NCBI GenBank assembly: GCA_002914845.1
Contig: JXTC01000117.1
Coordinates: 594,834 to 658,833, forward strand
From: Trema orientale
Taxonomy: Eukaryota; Streptophyta; Magnoliopsida; Rosales; Cannabaceae
Direction of reading: 5' to 3'
Length of the DNA stretch: 64,000 nt
A program made the position numbers and the translations under genes. Shown here piece by piece: positions 8,816 to 21,167 of this stretch. Below the pieces are notes generated by a model. The model saw only the letters and a list, made by a program, of their open reading frames with translations, was not told the DNA's origin and did no database searches. Within the stretch, counting starts at the first letter, position 1, and each line of letters opens with the position of its first letter.

Positions 8816-11800
8816 AAAAAAGAAGACGGGTGCTTCTATGTGGCTCGATGTCGTTATGGCTTGTTTTTTGTAGGAATGAGAGGTTCATTACTTCAGGAAG
8901 CAAGTTAGAGAGGAAGAAAATGATTCTTCTCTTGTTGTGTGTAGTATGAGAGGAAAGAGAGAGAATTTATCCCATTATAGACCGGATTATAAGTAAGTCT
9001 AAATTGAGGATTTGAAATCCATAGCTTTCTTTAAAAAAAAAAAAAAAAAAAAAAAGATCTGAACTCCATAGCCTAATGTCTTCTCTCCTATAATTCTTTT
9101 TGCCAAACTACCACCCCACTCCAAATCCATTCACTATCTTCCCACCTTCCTCCTTCCTTTCACTTCTCCCTCCTACCAAATACAATAAGTAGTTTCGGGG
9201 GTGTTTTCTGTCTAAATTAGATAGGGATCGGTCTCTTTTTGTTTTATATAGCAATTATTTGTCTTATTTGGCCGAGGATACCATGTCCTGTAGCCTAATT
9301 TCTTCTACTTTGTAATATTTTCCAGATTTTAATACAACTGGTTTTTCTTATTAAAGAAATTGTTATGTTAGGATATATTATTCACCAATTGAAAAATATA
9401 AATAAAAATGAATGTTTCAAATAGTCATTGTTATCTTGTAAATGATTATATTGCATCGCATTTGGGATCCTGCCGGTTTAGAGCAAAGATATGCACATAG
9501 CAATCTATGCGTGAAAATGTTTACCGGCAATTTGGTTTAGTTATGCTCCAGTCAGAGCATTCTTTAACAGTCCTGCTAGCTGCCTACAGAAAGACCTATC
9601 TTAAAATTACTTCTTTGTTTTTCTATTTCTTGGCTACTTTTACTAATTTTCTTGTTTTATAATGTCAATGGCAATTGATTCTTGTTTCCAGATGATTAAC
9701 AGGTGGCTTCTAATCATAAATCATCAACCATAAATCGTCTACTTCCGCTTTCGAGCAGAATAAGGATCATCTGTAGATGTGGTCTTTCAAAGGTTGGTCG
9801 TTTCTTCTAATTTCCGGTGTAACACGTGCCGCCCAAATGTTTGATGTACCTTCAATAATGCAAATTGTCTTTTATCTTGAAATCTGAATTTGAGAAACAA
9901 TATGAAGAAAAGAAAGTAACACAATTTCATGGTCCCTTCTAGAAGCATACATGTTGAATTTATTTATATATTTCCCTACCTTCTGCTGTTGAGAACTTCG
10001 TTTTCGTTGTTCATTATTATGTTGATTCTCATTTTATTTGGTTGGCTTATTCTTTACATTGGGAAGAATCTTAAGGAGTGTCTCTAATCTGATTTAGTTT
10101 TTAAACATTCCTCTTGTTGTTTTGTTTCTGCTTTTGATGCACCATGTGTACATGGTTGTAGTCTTGTAGAACAAGTATTAGAACTGAACAACAACTAGCC
10201 ATTGCAGATCTATATTACTTGATTCAGAGGTGTCATTATTGGGTCAGGCTGTTAGATATGTGCGTGCTAGGTTTGCCTTACTCTATGACGGGTCAGATCT
10301 CTGTGCACCCATGTACCTTGGCAGGGCTGGCCTCGCCCTATGAGAGCAGTGCTCAATCCTTTTACCCAAAAAAGAAAAGAGAAAAGAATTAGGTCCTCTA
10401 TGTTACGTTTGTTCAAAAATTAGAATTCCCCACTCAATAATTTGAAAGTTTCTAGTTTAAGAAAGTACTGCATTACCAAGAATATCCTTAATAGATTGGA
10501 GAACTGGAACTCTCACCCTAATATCTTCAGTAAGGAAGAGGATGATTCGGTGAATTGATTGGGAAGAGGATTATTATGAGAGATTTGTGTTGTGGGCATC
10601 TTGTTTTCCCCCTATTTCATAAGCTCTCTTTCCTTTGTTCTAACCTTTGTAATTCCTGAATTATTTTTTTTGATTCTTGGTGTCTTTCTATGGTTAAAAA
10701 TTTGATGCCTTTCTTTTGAATTTTCCGATTTTACATATTGATGCATTGTATCGTATTTCTTTTACGTAACTTTCGTCAAATTTTTGGAATTTTACTAGTT
10801 ATAGCTTTTGTGTATTTTTTCTCGGATTCCTGATGTAGACATGGAATACAATATATTAGGAAAAAAATATTGGTATTATTTTTTAGGATTATTCAAATTT
10901 ATTATTAGGTGTTATTTAATTTCAGATAATTAGATTTAAGTTTCCTGTTTTCTGTTTCGATGTGTTTATTTTTCTGCTTGAGTCTAATTGCCAATCTATA
11001 AATAGGCTTAGCTACGTAATTGCTTTCTAATTGCTTTCAAGACTGTGAATGATTATTGATTTTTCTCTCCCTATGATTCTCTTTCTCTCAGAATTCTTAT
11101 CTTGATTCTCTATTTCTCTTCTACTTGTTTATTTATTTTTGTGTAATTCTCTCCCTTCTCTCCCTTCTCTCTCTCTCAAATCTGTCTGATTTCTTATCTA
11201 TCTTGCTTATCTCTTGCTATTTTACCAATTCTATTGCTGTTCTGTTTATTCTCTATTTTCTCATCATATCCTACATCAATTCCTATTGTGATTGTGTTTA
11301 CATTGTTATTATTTTTATATTTAAAAGACATAAAATAAGACTCAGGTATCATTCTGGCCTTGTTTTAAATCTCTTTTCATAACGAGTTGTTGAGCAACCT
11401 GACCACTATTTCATCCTTTAATTTGTTTGTGTTAATGGTGATCATTTTCACAAATTAAGTAGCTCTAGGGGGAAATGCACAAAAGTTGTACTCAAATACT
11501 ATTTTCTTGTTCTTGCTATACCAAGTTCACTAGCTAGTTAATGAGTCTATTTTTCAGTGTTTATTTATTCATTTTTGAAAAACTAATCTTTACTCTTTTT
11601 GTTTTTGTTTTGTTTTGTTTTGTTTTAATTATTATTATCGAGTTGTATTGTCTATTCTTGCAATATAGCTCTTACGCATTTAGACAACTTGATGAGATCG
11701 GTTTTGGAAGGACTGGGTTTTGTTCCCTGTGTTCATGGTTTACATAGGGATGCAACAAACAAGACTTCTTGAAGCCAAGAGTAACCATCTATAATCCCAA

Positions 11801-12112
11801 TTATGTATTATTTCATTGTTTTTATTTTTCAAGTACAACTAATGGTTAGATGAATTTATTCTTCTATTATTCTGTAGAGTAGGGATTCCAAAATAATTTT
11901 AGCAAGTTTTTTGTTTTGACTGTAGGTCTTTGTTTGTTTGTTTTTGGTTTTTAAGATCTATAGAACACTATACCACGCATGGTCACAAGCTTCATTTGAT
12001 TAGTACTACTCAACTCCATGTTAAGATTTAAGGTTGGAATCCCTCTTTAACTCTTAAATAAAATTAAAAAACTCTTACCGTGGTATGTAATTAAAGGCCA
12101 ACTTCAAATACT
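8816..12112. other. repeat-derived AT-rich DNA, no gene seen
   Basis: No credible coding region. About 10830-11380 has the layout of an LTR promoter (TATA-like CTATAAATAGG at about 10995, then pyrimidine-rich sequence and a degenerate GGTATCATTCTGG at about 11344), but I could not find paired ends. A short GC-richer segment at about 10240-10360 is also probably repeat-derived. Confidence 0.35.
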
Positions 12113-12117
12113 TAACC

Positions 12118-12533
12118 GTGAAAAGTTCATAAATACCCGTTTTTAAAATTATATTTTTTTGAATATCTATTTTTTATTTTTATTTCATAAATATCCGTTT
12201 TTATACTTTTTTTTTTTTGGAGAAATGTGGACCACTGTTTTACACATGAAATGTAGACCACAGTATATATTTTATACATTAAATGTACGCTGCGGTCCAC
12301 ATTTCATGAATCAAAATTTACACTCAAAATTGGCACACATTTTAAAATGTGTACCGTTCATATTTTACACAGGAAATGTGTACCTAATAGATAAAATATA
12401 CATTGTAAATGTGGACCACTCATATTTTTCATATGAAATGTAGACCATAAAAACAGGTATTTTTGAAAGAAGTTTTAAAAACAGGTACTTTTGAAATAAG
12501 TTTTAAAAAATGGGTATTAGGTGTAATTTTCAC
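12118..12533. mobile_element. foldback element with internal repeats
   Basis: The left end begins GTGAAAAGTTCATAAATACC and the reverse complement of the right end begins GTGAAAATTACACCTAATACC, both leading into a CCGTTTTTAAAA-like segment. The pentamer TAACC flanks the element on both sides (12113-12117 and 12534-12538). The interior carries at least four diverged copies of an ATTT/AAATGTGGACCAC-like motif in both orientations. It is non-coding. A related right end is present at about 45840-45870. Confidence 0.6.
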
Positions 12534-12538
12534 TAACC

Positions 12539-15458
12539 AACAATCACTCTATAGGTTTGAACTTAGGTGAGCTCGAAAGAAATAAAGAAAGTGAGCTGAC
12601 CACTTGAGTTCGCGTAATTTGTCAAATTACAATTGGATTAGCTTGGTTTAGATGATGAATTTGGAAATTAAATTGGATTGTTTCCATAGGTGGATTTTAT
12701 GTTTGGAAATTCAATTAAAACCGAATTGATCCCATTATACATTAAAAAAAAGTGTATCGCCTTATTATGGAACTCACTACACCAAACTTTTTTTTTTTTT
12801 TTTTCAATTTTGACGTTTTCTGCCACCTCTCCTCCCCTCTGTCCCTAGGCCCTCTCCATTCTTAGTTCGTTGTCGACCAGCCCTTCTAACTTGCTGATAC
12901 CGAATATTTGATTGAACCAACCGATTGATCCAAAAATTGGATATCCGATTATAATTAGATTGGATTGGATGATGGATTTAAATATTTTATTGGACTAGTA
13001 TGGTTGGCAAATTCATTTATATATATATATATATATATTATTAGGAGATAATTAAGGTAGGAGAATTGAATTCAATATATTAACAATAAAGGTGTGTATG
13101 GTTACTAGGCGTATGACAAAACAATAAAACTATTAAACTAAACATTATATACATTAAAAAAAGGAAAATATACAAAATTTCCTTAGTTGTGTGGCGAATC
13201 TTCATAACTTTAATTGACATGTTTAATAATTAGAACATATCCTTATTAGAATTTATTATTAGAATTAGAGATAAGTTGTCTTTATAAGGAAAATGGACGA
13301 TAGGACTATACCTTCTAACTTCTTAGGTCTATTTATTCTGTTTGCAAACTATGATTTTTAATCACTACCATTTAATTTTATTTTTGGATCTCATGGTATT
13401 TATAGCTGAAAATTTAAGCTTGAAGCATATACAAACTCAGATCTTGAGGGTGGATGAGAAACTGACGAGGCTTGAATGAGATGAGAAACCTATGTCTCGA
13501 CAATGCTTCACACGACCCACATGGGAGAGTGACGCGGCTTAACAGAGGAGAAAGTGATGAGGGATCCTCGATCTAGAGTATCAATGACTAGAGGTTTTAA
13601 TCATGTCGTGCCAAGCCAGATTTATTTAGCTGGGGCTTGTTCGTGTTTCCAGTTGTGCTAGTCTAGGCACAGACGCATAGTTAGTAAATGTATCATACCA
13701 TGTCTGTTACCGTGTCATTTTCGTGTTTGTCTATTTTTGTAGCTAATTATGCATGTTTTTTACATTACATATTTTCATGCCTAATAGTACTCATTTTTGA
13801 TTTCATGCTATTTTCATGTCTAATCTTCCATGCTTTCAATATTATGCTATTTTTGTGTCTGTTTCGTATATTTCTAAAAAATAATATTCCAGCTATTTGC
13901 ATCTAATTGTGCTCGTTTTAGAATTCATGTCATTCATGTGCCACAATTGTGTATGTTATCGACTTTTATTCAGAATTTAATTAGATAATATTTAGTCCAA
14001 ATTTATTTCAAATAATTTTAGTATTCCTCTTAAAAAATATTTGATATTCATTCTTTTTGTTCATTTCAAGAATTAGTATTATAATATACAAATATTCCTC
14101 AATTTTTTTTTGTTCTTCATTGGTGTTAAAATGTTTTATTTTTAATTTTTATGTTAATATTTTTTTTTGTATACATTTGAATAATTTAGGAAGAAAAAAA
14201 AAGTTCATAAAACGGTACTAAAATTAATAAGTTTTAACAATTAAGCTGACATATTTAAGCATATGTGCTGATATGATACTAAACGACACGTTTGAGGGCC
14301 AATCAGTTGTGCGGGCCAATAATTGTGAGTTTACGACAGTACTGTACGAAAAACACATTTTTGCCCAACTTAAACTAAACGATTAAGGACAGTGATGAAA
14401 GATAAATACGCTTTTCGTCTTTGTTTATGCTTGTCTACAGTGTGCATTTCTTATATTTTCTTTTCCATGTGAAATAATAAATCTAGAAGGTGCTTCCCAG
14501 AAGATTAATTAAGGGTGACTCATGTCATGCTATTCATAAGCCAAAAAGATCGCTAAGGTGGAGTAAAGGATATATTATTCAAATGATAGATTCTGGTGGG
14601 GTTGGTGACTTAAATTTAATAGTCATGCGAGGACATAATGGATCGAACTAGGAGACGGCTGTAAGCAAACTCACATCATTATCATAAGAAAACATTATCC
14701 GCTTGATTAGATAATATATATTAATGATGACTTATCTTATTTATTAGATTTTTTTTGTTTGATTGTGATCTTTCTATTGGGTTTCAGAGTTGAAATTGGC
14801 AATTTTCCCTTGAGCAATATTATCATCTCCTACACTTCTAGTGAGAGGATCCTATATAATCAGATAAGCTTCATTTGATTATTATCAACCCCATAAAGTA
14901 ACATATTTGCTTAGGATCTCTCTTTCTGTAAGATTTTAATTTCCATCTATTTCTTTTTTTTTAAAAAAAAAAATCCTTCAATATATAGCTTTTTCCTAAT
15001 TTGAATTTAGATCTGTAGCTTTTTCCTAATTTGAATTTAGATCTGTGTTTGTCTTGTTTGTTTCTGTTTTGTATGAAAATTTATTTCTTTCTAAATCTGA
15101 GACCCTAAAGTCCAATCTAAATCTAGAAAATCTCATGCGATCAAAGATCAATGTCTACAAATAGAGTATCAATTTAAAGAGCTAATTTAGATTGCGAGGG
15201 AGGATCTAAAGAAAAAGCACGAGGGCATAGGCATTATTTTATAAAAGCTCTAATTATATCTCTTTTGGAATTCAGTGTTTCCTCCAAATTGTTAGTATAA
15301 CACAACAATTTAACTGATTGTTTATCAACTGTAATGGATTATTTGTAATTCGATTTTTATATCTGATTTGTTGTCATGAGTTGGAATGAAATTCTTGCTT
15401 GATTTTTTAATATTTCTTTTTTTTTCACTTTTTTTGTATTTTCATTTTTTTACTAACT
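12539..15458. other. AT-rich intergenic DNA, no gene seen
   Basis: Holds a TA microsatellite (about 13016-13040), a GC-richer block at about 13430-13680 with a CGTGCCAAGCC-type motif seen in plant MITEs, and a zone of loose repeats of a CATG(T/C)(T/C)TA...TTTTCATG type at about 13700-13930. A short exact tandem repeat of a segment containing TAGCTTTTTCCTAATTTGAA lies at about 14986-15050. No gene is supported. Confidence 0.4.
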
Positions 15459-15467
15459 TTAATATCA

Positions 15468-15724
15468 GGGTTTCTGGCGCAATTGGTCCATGTTCCACTT
15501 ATTTTCTCTATTTTTATTTTTCTTTATTTTTTTGACTTTCTTTAGAATTTTTTAGCCACATGTGCACAGCGCGTGCTTTCACGTCTAACTTTTAACGCCA
15601 GTCTCTCATTTGGACTTGATTGCCACAAATCAAGAAGTTAAGGGACTCAATTGCTAAAATCAAAATCACAGGGACCAAGTCGTAACAACCTACATAGTTA
15701 AAGGATCAATTGTGCCAAAAACCC
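15468..15724. mobile_element. MULE-type MITE, TSD TTAATATCA
   Basis: The element starts GGGTTTCTGGCGCAATTGG and the reverse complement of its end is GGGTTTTTGGCACAATTGA. The nonamer TTAATATCA is repeated perfectly on both sides (15459-15467, 15725-15733). A 9-bp duplication is the hallmark of Mutator-like transposition. It is 257 bp and non-coding. Its terminus is the same type as that of the element at 49995. Confidence 0.85.
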
Positions 15725-15733
15725 TTAATATCA

Positions 15734-16650
15734 TGAAAAAGTTGATCTACTGTTTACAGCAACAACAAGAAAATCTTGATATAAAGATATCATGTCACCT
15801 CATACAATGAAGTTGGGGTTCACACTAAAACTTTGCAAAAAGACCCCACTAAACATTTGGTCACAATTGGAAAGCCAGCTTTTAGTTTTGAAACTGTAGA
15901 AACTAGAAAGAGCGGCTTACAATCAGTCTACTCGCTTAATCATTAAATATTTAGGATGCAAGTTCCGACCATAGTTTATGTTTATGTTTTCTTTTTTAGC
16001 ATTATTACTCTATAGTCAATATTTACCTTTCACTATTATTAAATATATATATATATATCATTTTCGTTTTTGAACCTACTACTTCTTATGTTATGACACC
16101 GGAACAGGGACTTAAGTGGTTCTGTCTTTGTGGATGAATTACAATCAACCAAACGATTAAATAAAGGGACGAGAGAAACGCTAAGGATTTTCTTGGTAAA
16201 CTTTTTTTTTTTTTTTCGTCTTTAGAGGTGTAAATTTCTCTAACTACATCTTTAGAAGATCTTCACTCCACATTTCACTTTTAAAAAAAAAAAAAAAAAA
16301 GATGCATGTATTACCCAAGCCTAAGGTAATTAAGTTCAAATCTCTTCTAATTTGGTATACATGTTGTCTCCGTGCTATAATGTTAGAGAAAACTATTTAT
16401 TGCATAACACATCCAATGTATATGGGATAAAGATTATTTGTCAAATAACCTTGTATCAATTTGTATCTAACCTCTCATATTTGACACATTTTTTTTTTTA
16501 AAAAAAGGTTCTAAAAAATAGAGAAAAAAGCAAATTGTCGAAAAAGAATTCACTTACTCCTATCTTAAGGATATTAAATGACGTGTTAGAGTCCGAGAAG
16601 TTTGACACAAATTAGTATATACTATATATAATTTTTGGATGTGTATTTTA
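15734..16650. other. AT-rich intergenic DNA, no gene seen
   Basis: Contains homopolymer tracts, a TA microsatellite (about 16044-16060) and nothing that looks coding. Confidence 0.4.
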
Positions 16651-16753
16651 GTTATTGTTAAATCAGGTTACTCGACTGTTCTGTCACGATTTCCAGATTT
16701 GCAGAAAACTTAGTGCAGAAAGTAAAATTGAAAGCAAAATAAAAGAGACAGTC

Positions 16754-19700
16754 CAGTACTGGCCTAACCACTAAGCCAAAAAAGTAATTGCTTAGGGACC
16801 CATTCTAAGAAAGGCCCCAAAAATATATAATATTTTAACTATTATTATTTTTTTATATTTAATTTTTTCTATCAAATATCATTCTTATACTTTGGTCACC
16901 CGTTACAGAAAAGTCCCATCACTTTTCAAATAAAAAAGGAAAGGCCCATTACCTTTTAAATAAAAAAAAAATTTCAATCACATTTGGTTTTTAACGGATA
17001 TATTTCCCATATATATATATTTCTTTGTTTTTTTTAAATGGACAATACAAATCTCTAGCCATTCAAATTCAGTCATACTTTGCTACTTTAGTTTTGAACG
17101 AAAAGTCCAGCTCGTGCAGGTGTAGCAAGTATTGAATACTTTCTTTTCTCTAGCCATTTTACACCCCCATTCTTCATATCTTATTATTAGCATTGCCAAT
17201 TAGTATAGAGAAGAGTAGAAAAAAGTATTAAAGCATAGATTGAAAGATTTTGATTTGAAGAGATTATCACTGCATATTTCTTGGCCATAAAATATCCAGG
17301 TTATATATTTATTTCTCATTTTTTATCTATTTATTTATATCTTTTGTTTGAGTTTTGCATTGCTATTCTATTTTTTTTAATTGTGTCAATTTTGTTTTCA
17401 TGAATACCTAAGTTAAAACTTAAGAATTTTGTCTAATAGAAAATATGCATCCTGGAATGACAAACTCAAGAAAAAAAGAAAAATGGAAAGTTTGATTCAG
17501 TCCTAAAAAGGACCTCTTGAAAACATTTTCACAAGTAGTAAAAGGGATGTAAATAATTCAAGTGTAGAAACAATTGAACAATTAAATTTAAATGAGTTAG
17601 GAGATATTGAAGTGATAGTAGAAAATTCTATAGAGGATAAGAATGATGAAATATGTGATAGTGTAAAGGATGATGAAGAAGATCAAGAAAATAAAGAAGA
17701 AGATGAAATTAGCAAATTAGACACTATAGATATTAATACTAAATTGAGGGATGTTTCTATGAATAATATTTATGATCCAGGAAGATGGGAAAATATTGAC
17801 AATAAGTTAAGAGATTTATTGGTGGAAAAAAGTCCAATTAGAGAAAGTAAGATAAATTTTCCAAAAGATGAACTTTCTAGGCATTTCTCCACTTTGTATT
17901 ACATGAAAAAACTATCAAATAGAGAAAGACAGTATAGAAGATGGTTGGTATATTCAAAGCATTTTGATAGAGTATATTACTTTTGTTGCAAATTGTTTAG
18001 TACCAATTCTAGCATGAACCATTTATTAGGCAATGAAGGCACTAATGATTAGAAAAATCTTGGAGTCAAACTTAAAAGTCATGAAACAAGTAATAAACAC
18101 ATAATTAACATGAATGTTTAGGTTAATTAAGAGTGAAGATTGGTAAAGAATAGAATTATTGATAGAGACGTCCAAGAAAGAATCAACAAAGAGAAGGAGC
18201 ATTGCAGAAATACTTTAGCAAGAATAATTATTATTGAAAATCTAGCTGAGAATAATTTGGCATTTCGTGGAAATAACGAGAAAATTTATCAAGAGAATAA
18301 TGGAAATTTTTTGAGTATAATTGAGATGATTGCTGAATTTGATCCAATAATGCAAGAATATGTCCGACATATTCAAAATAGTGAGATTCAAAAACATTAC
18401 TTGGGACATAATATTCAAAATGAGTTGATCCAAATGTTAGCACTTGAAGTCAAAAGTACAATTTTGAAAAAAATCAAAGAGGCAAAATATTGTTCCATTA
18501 TACTTAATTGTACTCCAGATTCAAGTCAACAAGAGTAAATGTCTATTGTATTGAGGTATGTAGATGTGTCAGCAAGTCCAATAAGGGTAGTAGAATATTT
18601 TTCAGGATTTTTAAAAATAGATCATACTTCTAAAAAAACCTCTTTAGTAAACTTAAAGGAGAAATTGAAAACCTGAAACTTGACATCAATAAAGTAATAA
18701 GACAATGGTATGATAACGATTCTAATATGAAAGGAAAACATCAAGGTGTACAAAAACAATTACTGAAGATAAATCCTAGAGCATTATATATACCTTGTGG
18801 TTGCCATAATCTAAATTTAGTATTTTGTGATGTTACCATCTCTTGTGTTAGAGCTATATCATTTTTTGGAGTTTTATAATGCATATATTCATTATTATCT
18901 TCTTCAACAAAACGATGAAAAATATTGAAAAATCATATATCAAATTTTACTATTTAAATATTGTCACAAACTCGTTGGAAAAGTCGTGTTGAGAGCTTAA
19001 GGCAATTAGATTTCAAACTCCAAAAATAAGAGATGCTTTGTATGAACTAGAAGAAACTAGTAAGGATCTTAAAATAAATAGTGAAGTTAAATATCTAGCA
19101 ACATATGAATTAAAGAATTTTGAATTTTTATTAGGCATGACTATCTAGTTTGATATCTTGTTCGCTATTAATTCAGTTAGTAAAAGCTTGCAAAGTGAAG
19201 ATATGCATATTAATATTGCCATTAATCAGTTAAAAGATCTTCTTTTTTATTTTGAAAATTATAGAGAAAATAGATTCGTGTCTGCAATGATTTCAACTAA
19301 AAAGATTGCAAATGATATAAGCATAGAACCTAAATTTCGTGAAAAACATTTGATTCGTAGAAAAAAAAAAAAATTTGATGAAAAGGTTGATCGTGATAAA
19401 ATAGAATCTGCTCAAGAATCATTTCGAATTGAATATTTTATTTACATAGTTGATCAAGTTATTTCTTCACTTAGAATCAGATTTGAGTAGTTTCAAGTAT
19501 GTGAAAATATTTTTGGGTTTTTATTCAATTTTAAGAAACTAAAGTCATTGGATGAAGATATTTTGAAAACGAATTCTTTGAATCTTGATAATGTTCTAAA
19601 ATACGATGGACTTTTGGACATTGATGGTTTAGATTTGTTTTAGAATTAAAAGTGTTAAGAGAACTTTTACAAAAGGAAAATAGTAGTCCTATTGAAATTC

Positions 19701-20054
19701 TTGATTGCATTAAAAGGGTAGATTCTTTTTCAATTACAAGTATTACTTAAAGAATATTGTTAATAATTCCAGTGACAGTTGCTTCTGCATATAGGAGTTT
19801 TTCCAAGCTGAAATTGATAAAATCTTACTTAATATCAACTGTCATAAAAACGATTAAGTGGATTAGCTATATTATCTATTAAAAAAGATTTATTGGATAA
19901 GCTTGAATACAAAGATTTGATTAATTCTTTTGCATCTAAAAGGGTAAGAAAAATTAATTTTTAAATAGATCGTTCTTATTATTAATTTTTTTTTTGAAAA
20001 AGCCCCTATTTTAAAATTTCCCTTAGGGCCCCAAATTATATTGAGATGGCCCTA
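16754..20054 (+). mobile_element. decayed hAT-family transposon
   Basis: About 3.3 kb inserted in the solo LTR, carrying a broken hAT transposase. Both ends contain CTTAGGG(A/C)CC-type motifs in inverted orientation (16791-16800; and 19990-20000 with 20048-20056). The outermost ends and an 8-bp target duplication are not cleanly resolved: the flanks AGACAGTC and AGAAGCAC agree only in part. Confidence 0.65.
17612..19964 (+). pseudogene. hAT transposase pseudogene (TTF zinc finger / DUF4371 type)
   Basis: Pieces of one transposase are recognisable in order. 17612-18052 has an acidic N-terminus and a TTF-type zinc-finger segment (FCCKLF). 18140-18538 is a DUF4371-like segment (NNLAFRG, IAEFDP, HYLGHNIQNELI). 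19158-19490 is the middle region ending in SSLRIRFE. About 19700-19964 is the C-terminal hAT dimerisation segment (IPVTVASA, SFSKLKLIKSYL). The first two pieces share a frame and are separated only by stop codons, including TAG at 18050 where the family has Trp and TAA at 18536 where it has Gln (from memory of the family); later pieces are frameshifted. It cannot encode an active transposase. I see no sign of domestication. Confidence 0.85.
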
Positions 20055-21167
20055 AGAAGCACATAAATTTATCGTGGTTCAGCATAATCAAGTTGTGCCT
20101 ACATCCACGGGACTAGTCTAGTATAGCAATAATCTACTAGAAGCATAAAAGAATTACAAATAAGGTCTTATACAATAAATCTAGAACTCCCTTCTAGTTG
20201 CTGCCGATTTATAATCTTGTTTCTTCCAGTGCTGAACTCCCTTCAGCTATTGTTTTTGAGCTTCTCAGCTCCAGCACGCAAGATCCCTCTCATGCCCAAT
20301 CAATCACAAGCTCCTGCAAGTGAAATGGTAGTTGAACTCCTTTCATCCCTTGCTTTTCTTAAGCTTTCTAGCTCTAGCATAAATACACAAGATCTCTCCT
20401 ATGTTTAAGCCACCATAGAACTCCTTTCAGCGGTGACCAAATAGTCCAAGGATGAACAAAGTGAACTTAACCTAAACTCTAAGAATTCTTGCTTAAAGAG
20501 TAAGAAGCTATAAGAAAAATTTCTTTTGATATGCAATGGATATAAAAGACTTGATCTCATCAGAAATGAACCTCCTGTTTATATAGGTAAGTACAAAAAT
20601 ACTAACATGGATAATAAGGACAAAAACTAAAGGCATCGTCTTGACAAAATATTCAGAGACACTGATGAGATAGACGAGATTTACGAACTCAGATCTCAAA
20701 GTATCATCTGGACAAAACATTTTAAGGCACTGATGAGACAAGAACAAATAATGAATAAACTATTCAATGTGCAAACATGTATATCAGTTGTCTTCATAGA
20801 TGTCCTAGCAATCATAAAATAAAGTATTGTATGTACGTGCTAGACAATATCTAAACATGCAAGATAACTGATTTGACAATATAATAATAAAACTTAGACC
20901 AAACAAGAAAAAAGCTATACTCTTATAGATAAAATAGACTGAGCTACTGATCTCATACTGATAGGGTCTTCAGCCTTCTAAGCAGGTCAGTATTGTAACA
21001 TTGTATTAGCACACATTGAGACATTCAGTAGAGAGAAACAATTACAAAATAATGTCCAGTACACTTGACAAAACACAAACTTACATTGAAAGGCTTGATT
21101 CAATTGATCATTACAAGCCAAAGGATCATAAGATGCCAAATACTCTACACATAGATCCAACAGTTAT

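Larger units (their letters stand above)
16656..21162 (-). repeat. solo LTR interrupted by a hAT transposon
   Basis: Starts TGTTAAATC and ends GATCCAACA, an inverted pair, and is flanked on both sides by GTTAT (16651-16655 and 21163-21167). Taking out the hAT insert (about 16754-20054) leaves about 1.2 kb without internal region, primer binding site or coding sequence, hence a solo LTR. A TATA-like CTATATAAAC on the minus strand at about 20577-20587 indicates that the LTR reads leftward. Confidence 0.75.

Noticed and set aside
11125-11747. Pyrimidine-rich open frames
   Set aside because: They consist of low-complexity Leu/Phe/Ser codons from T-rich DNA.
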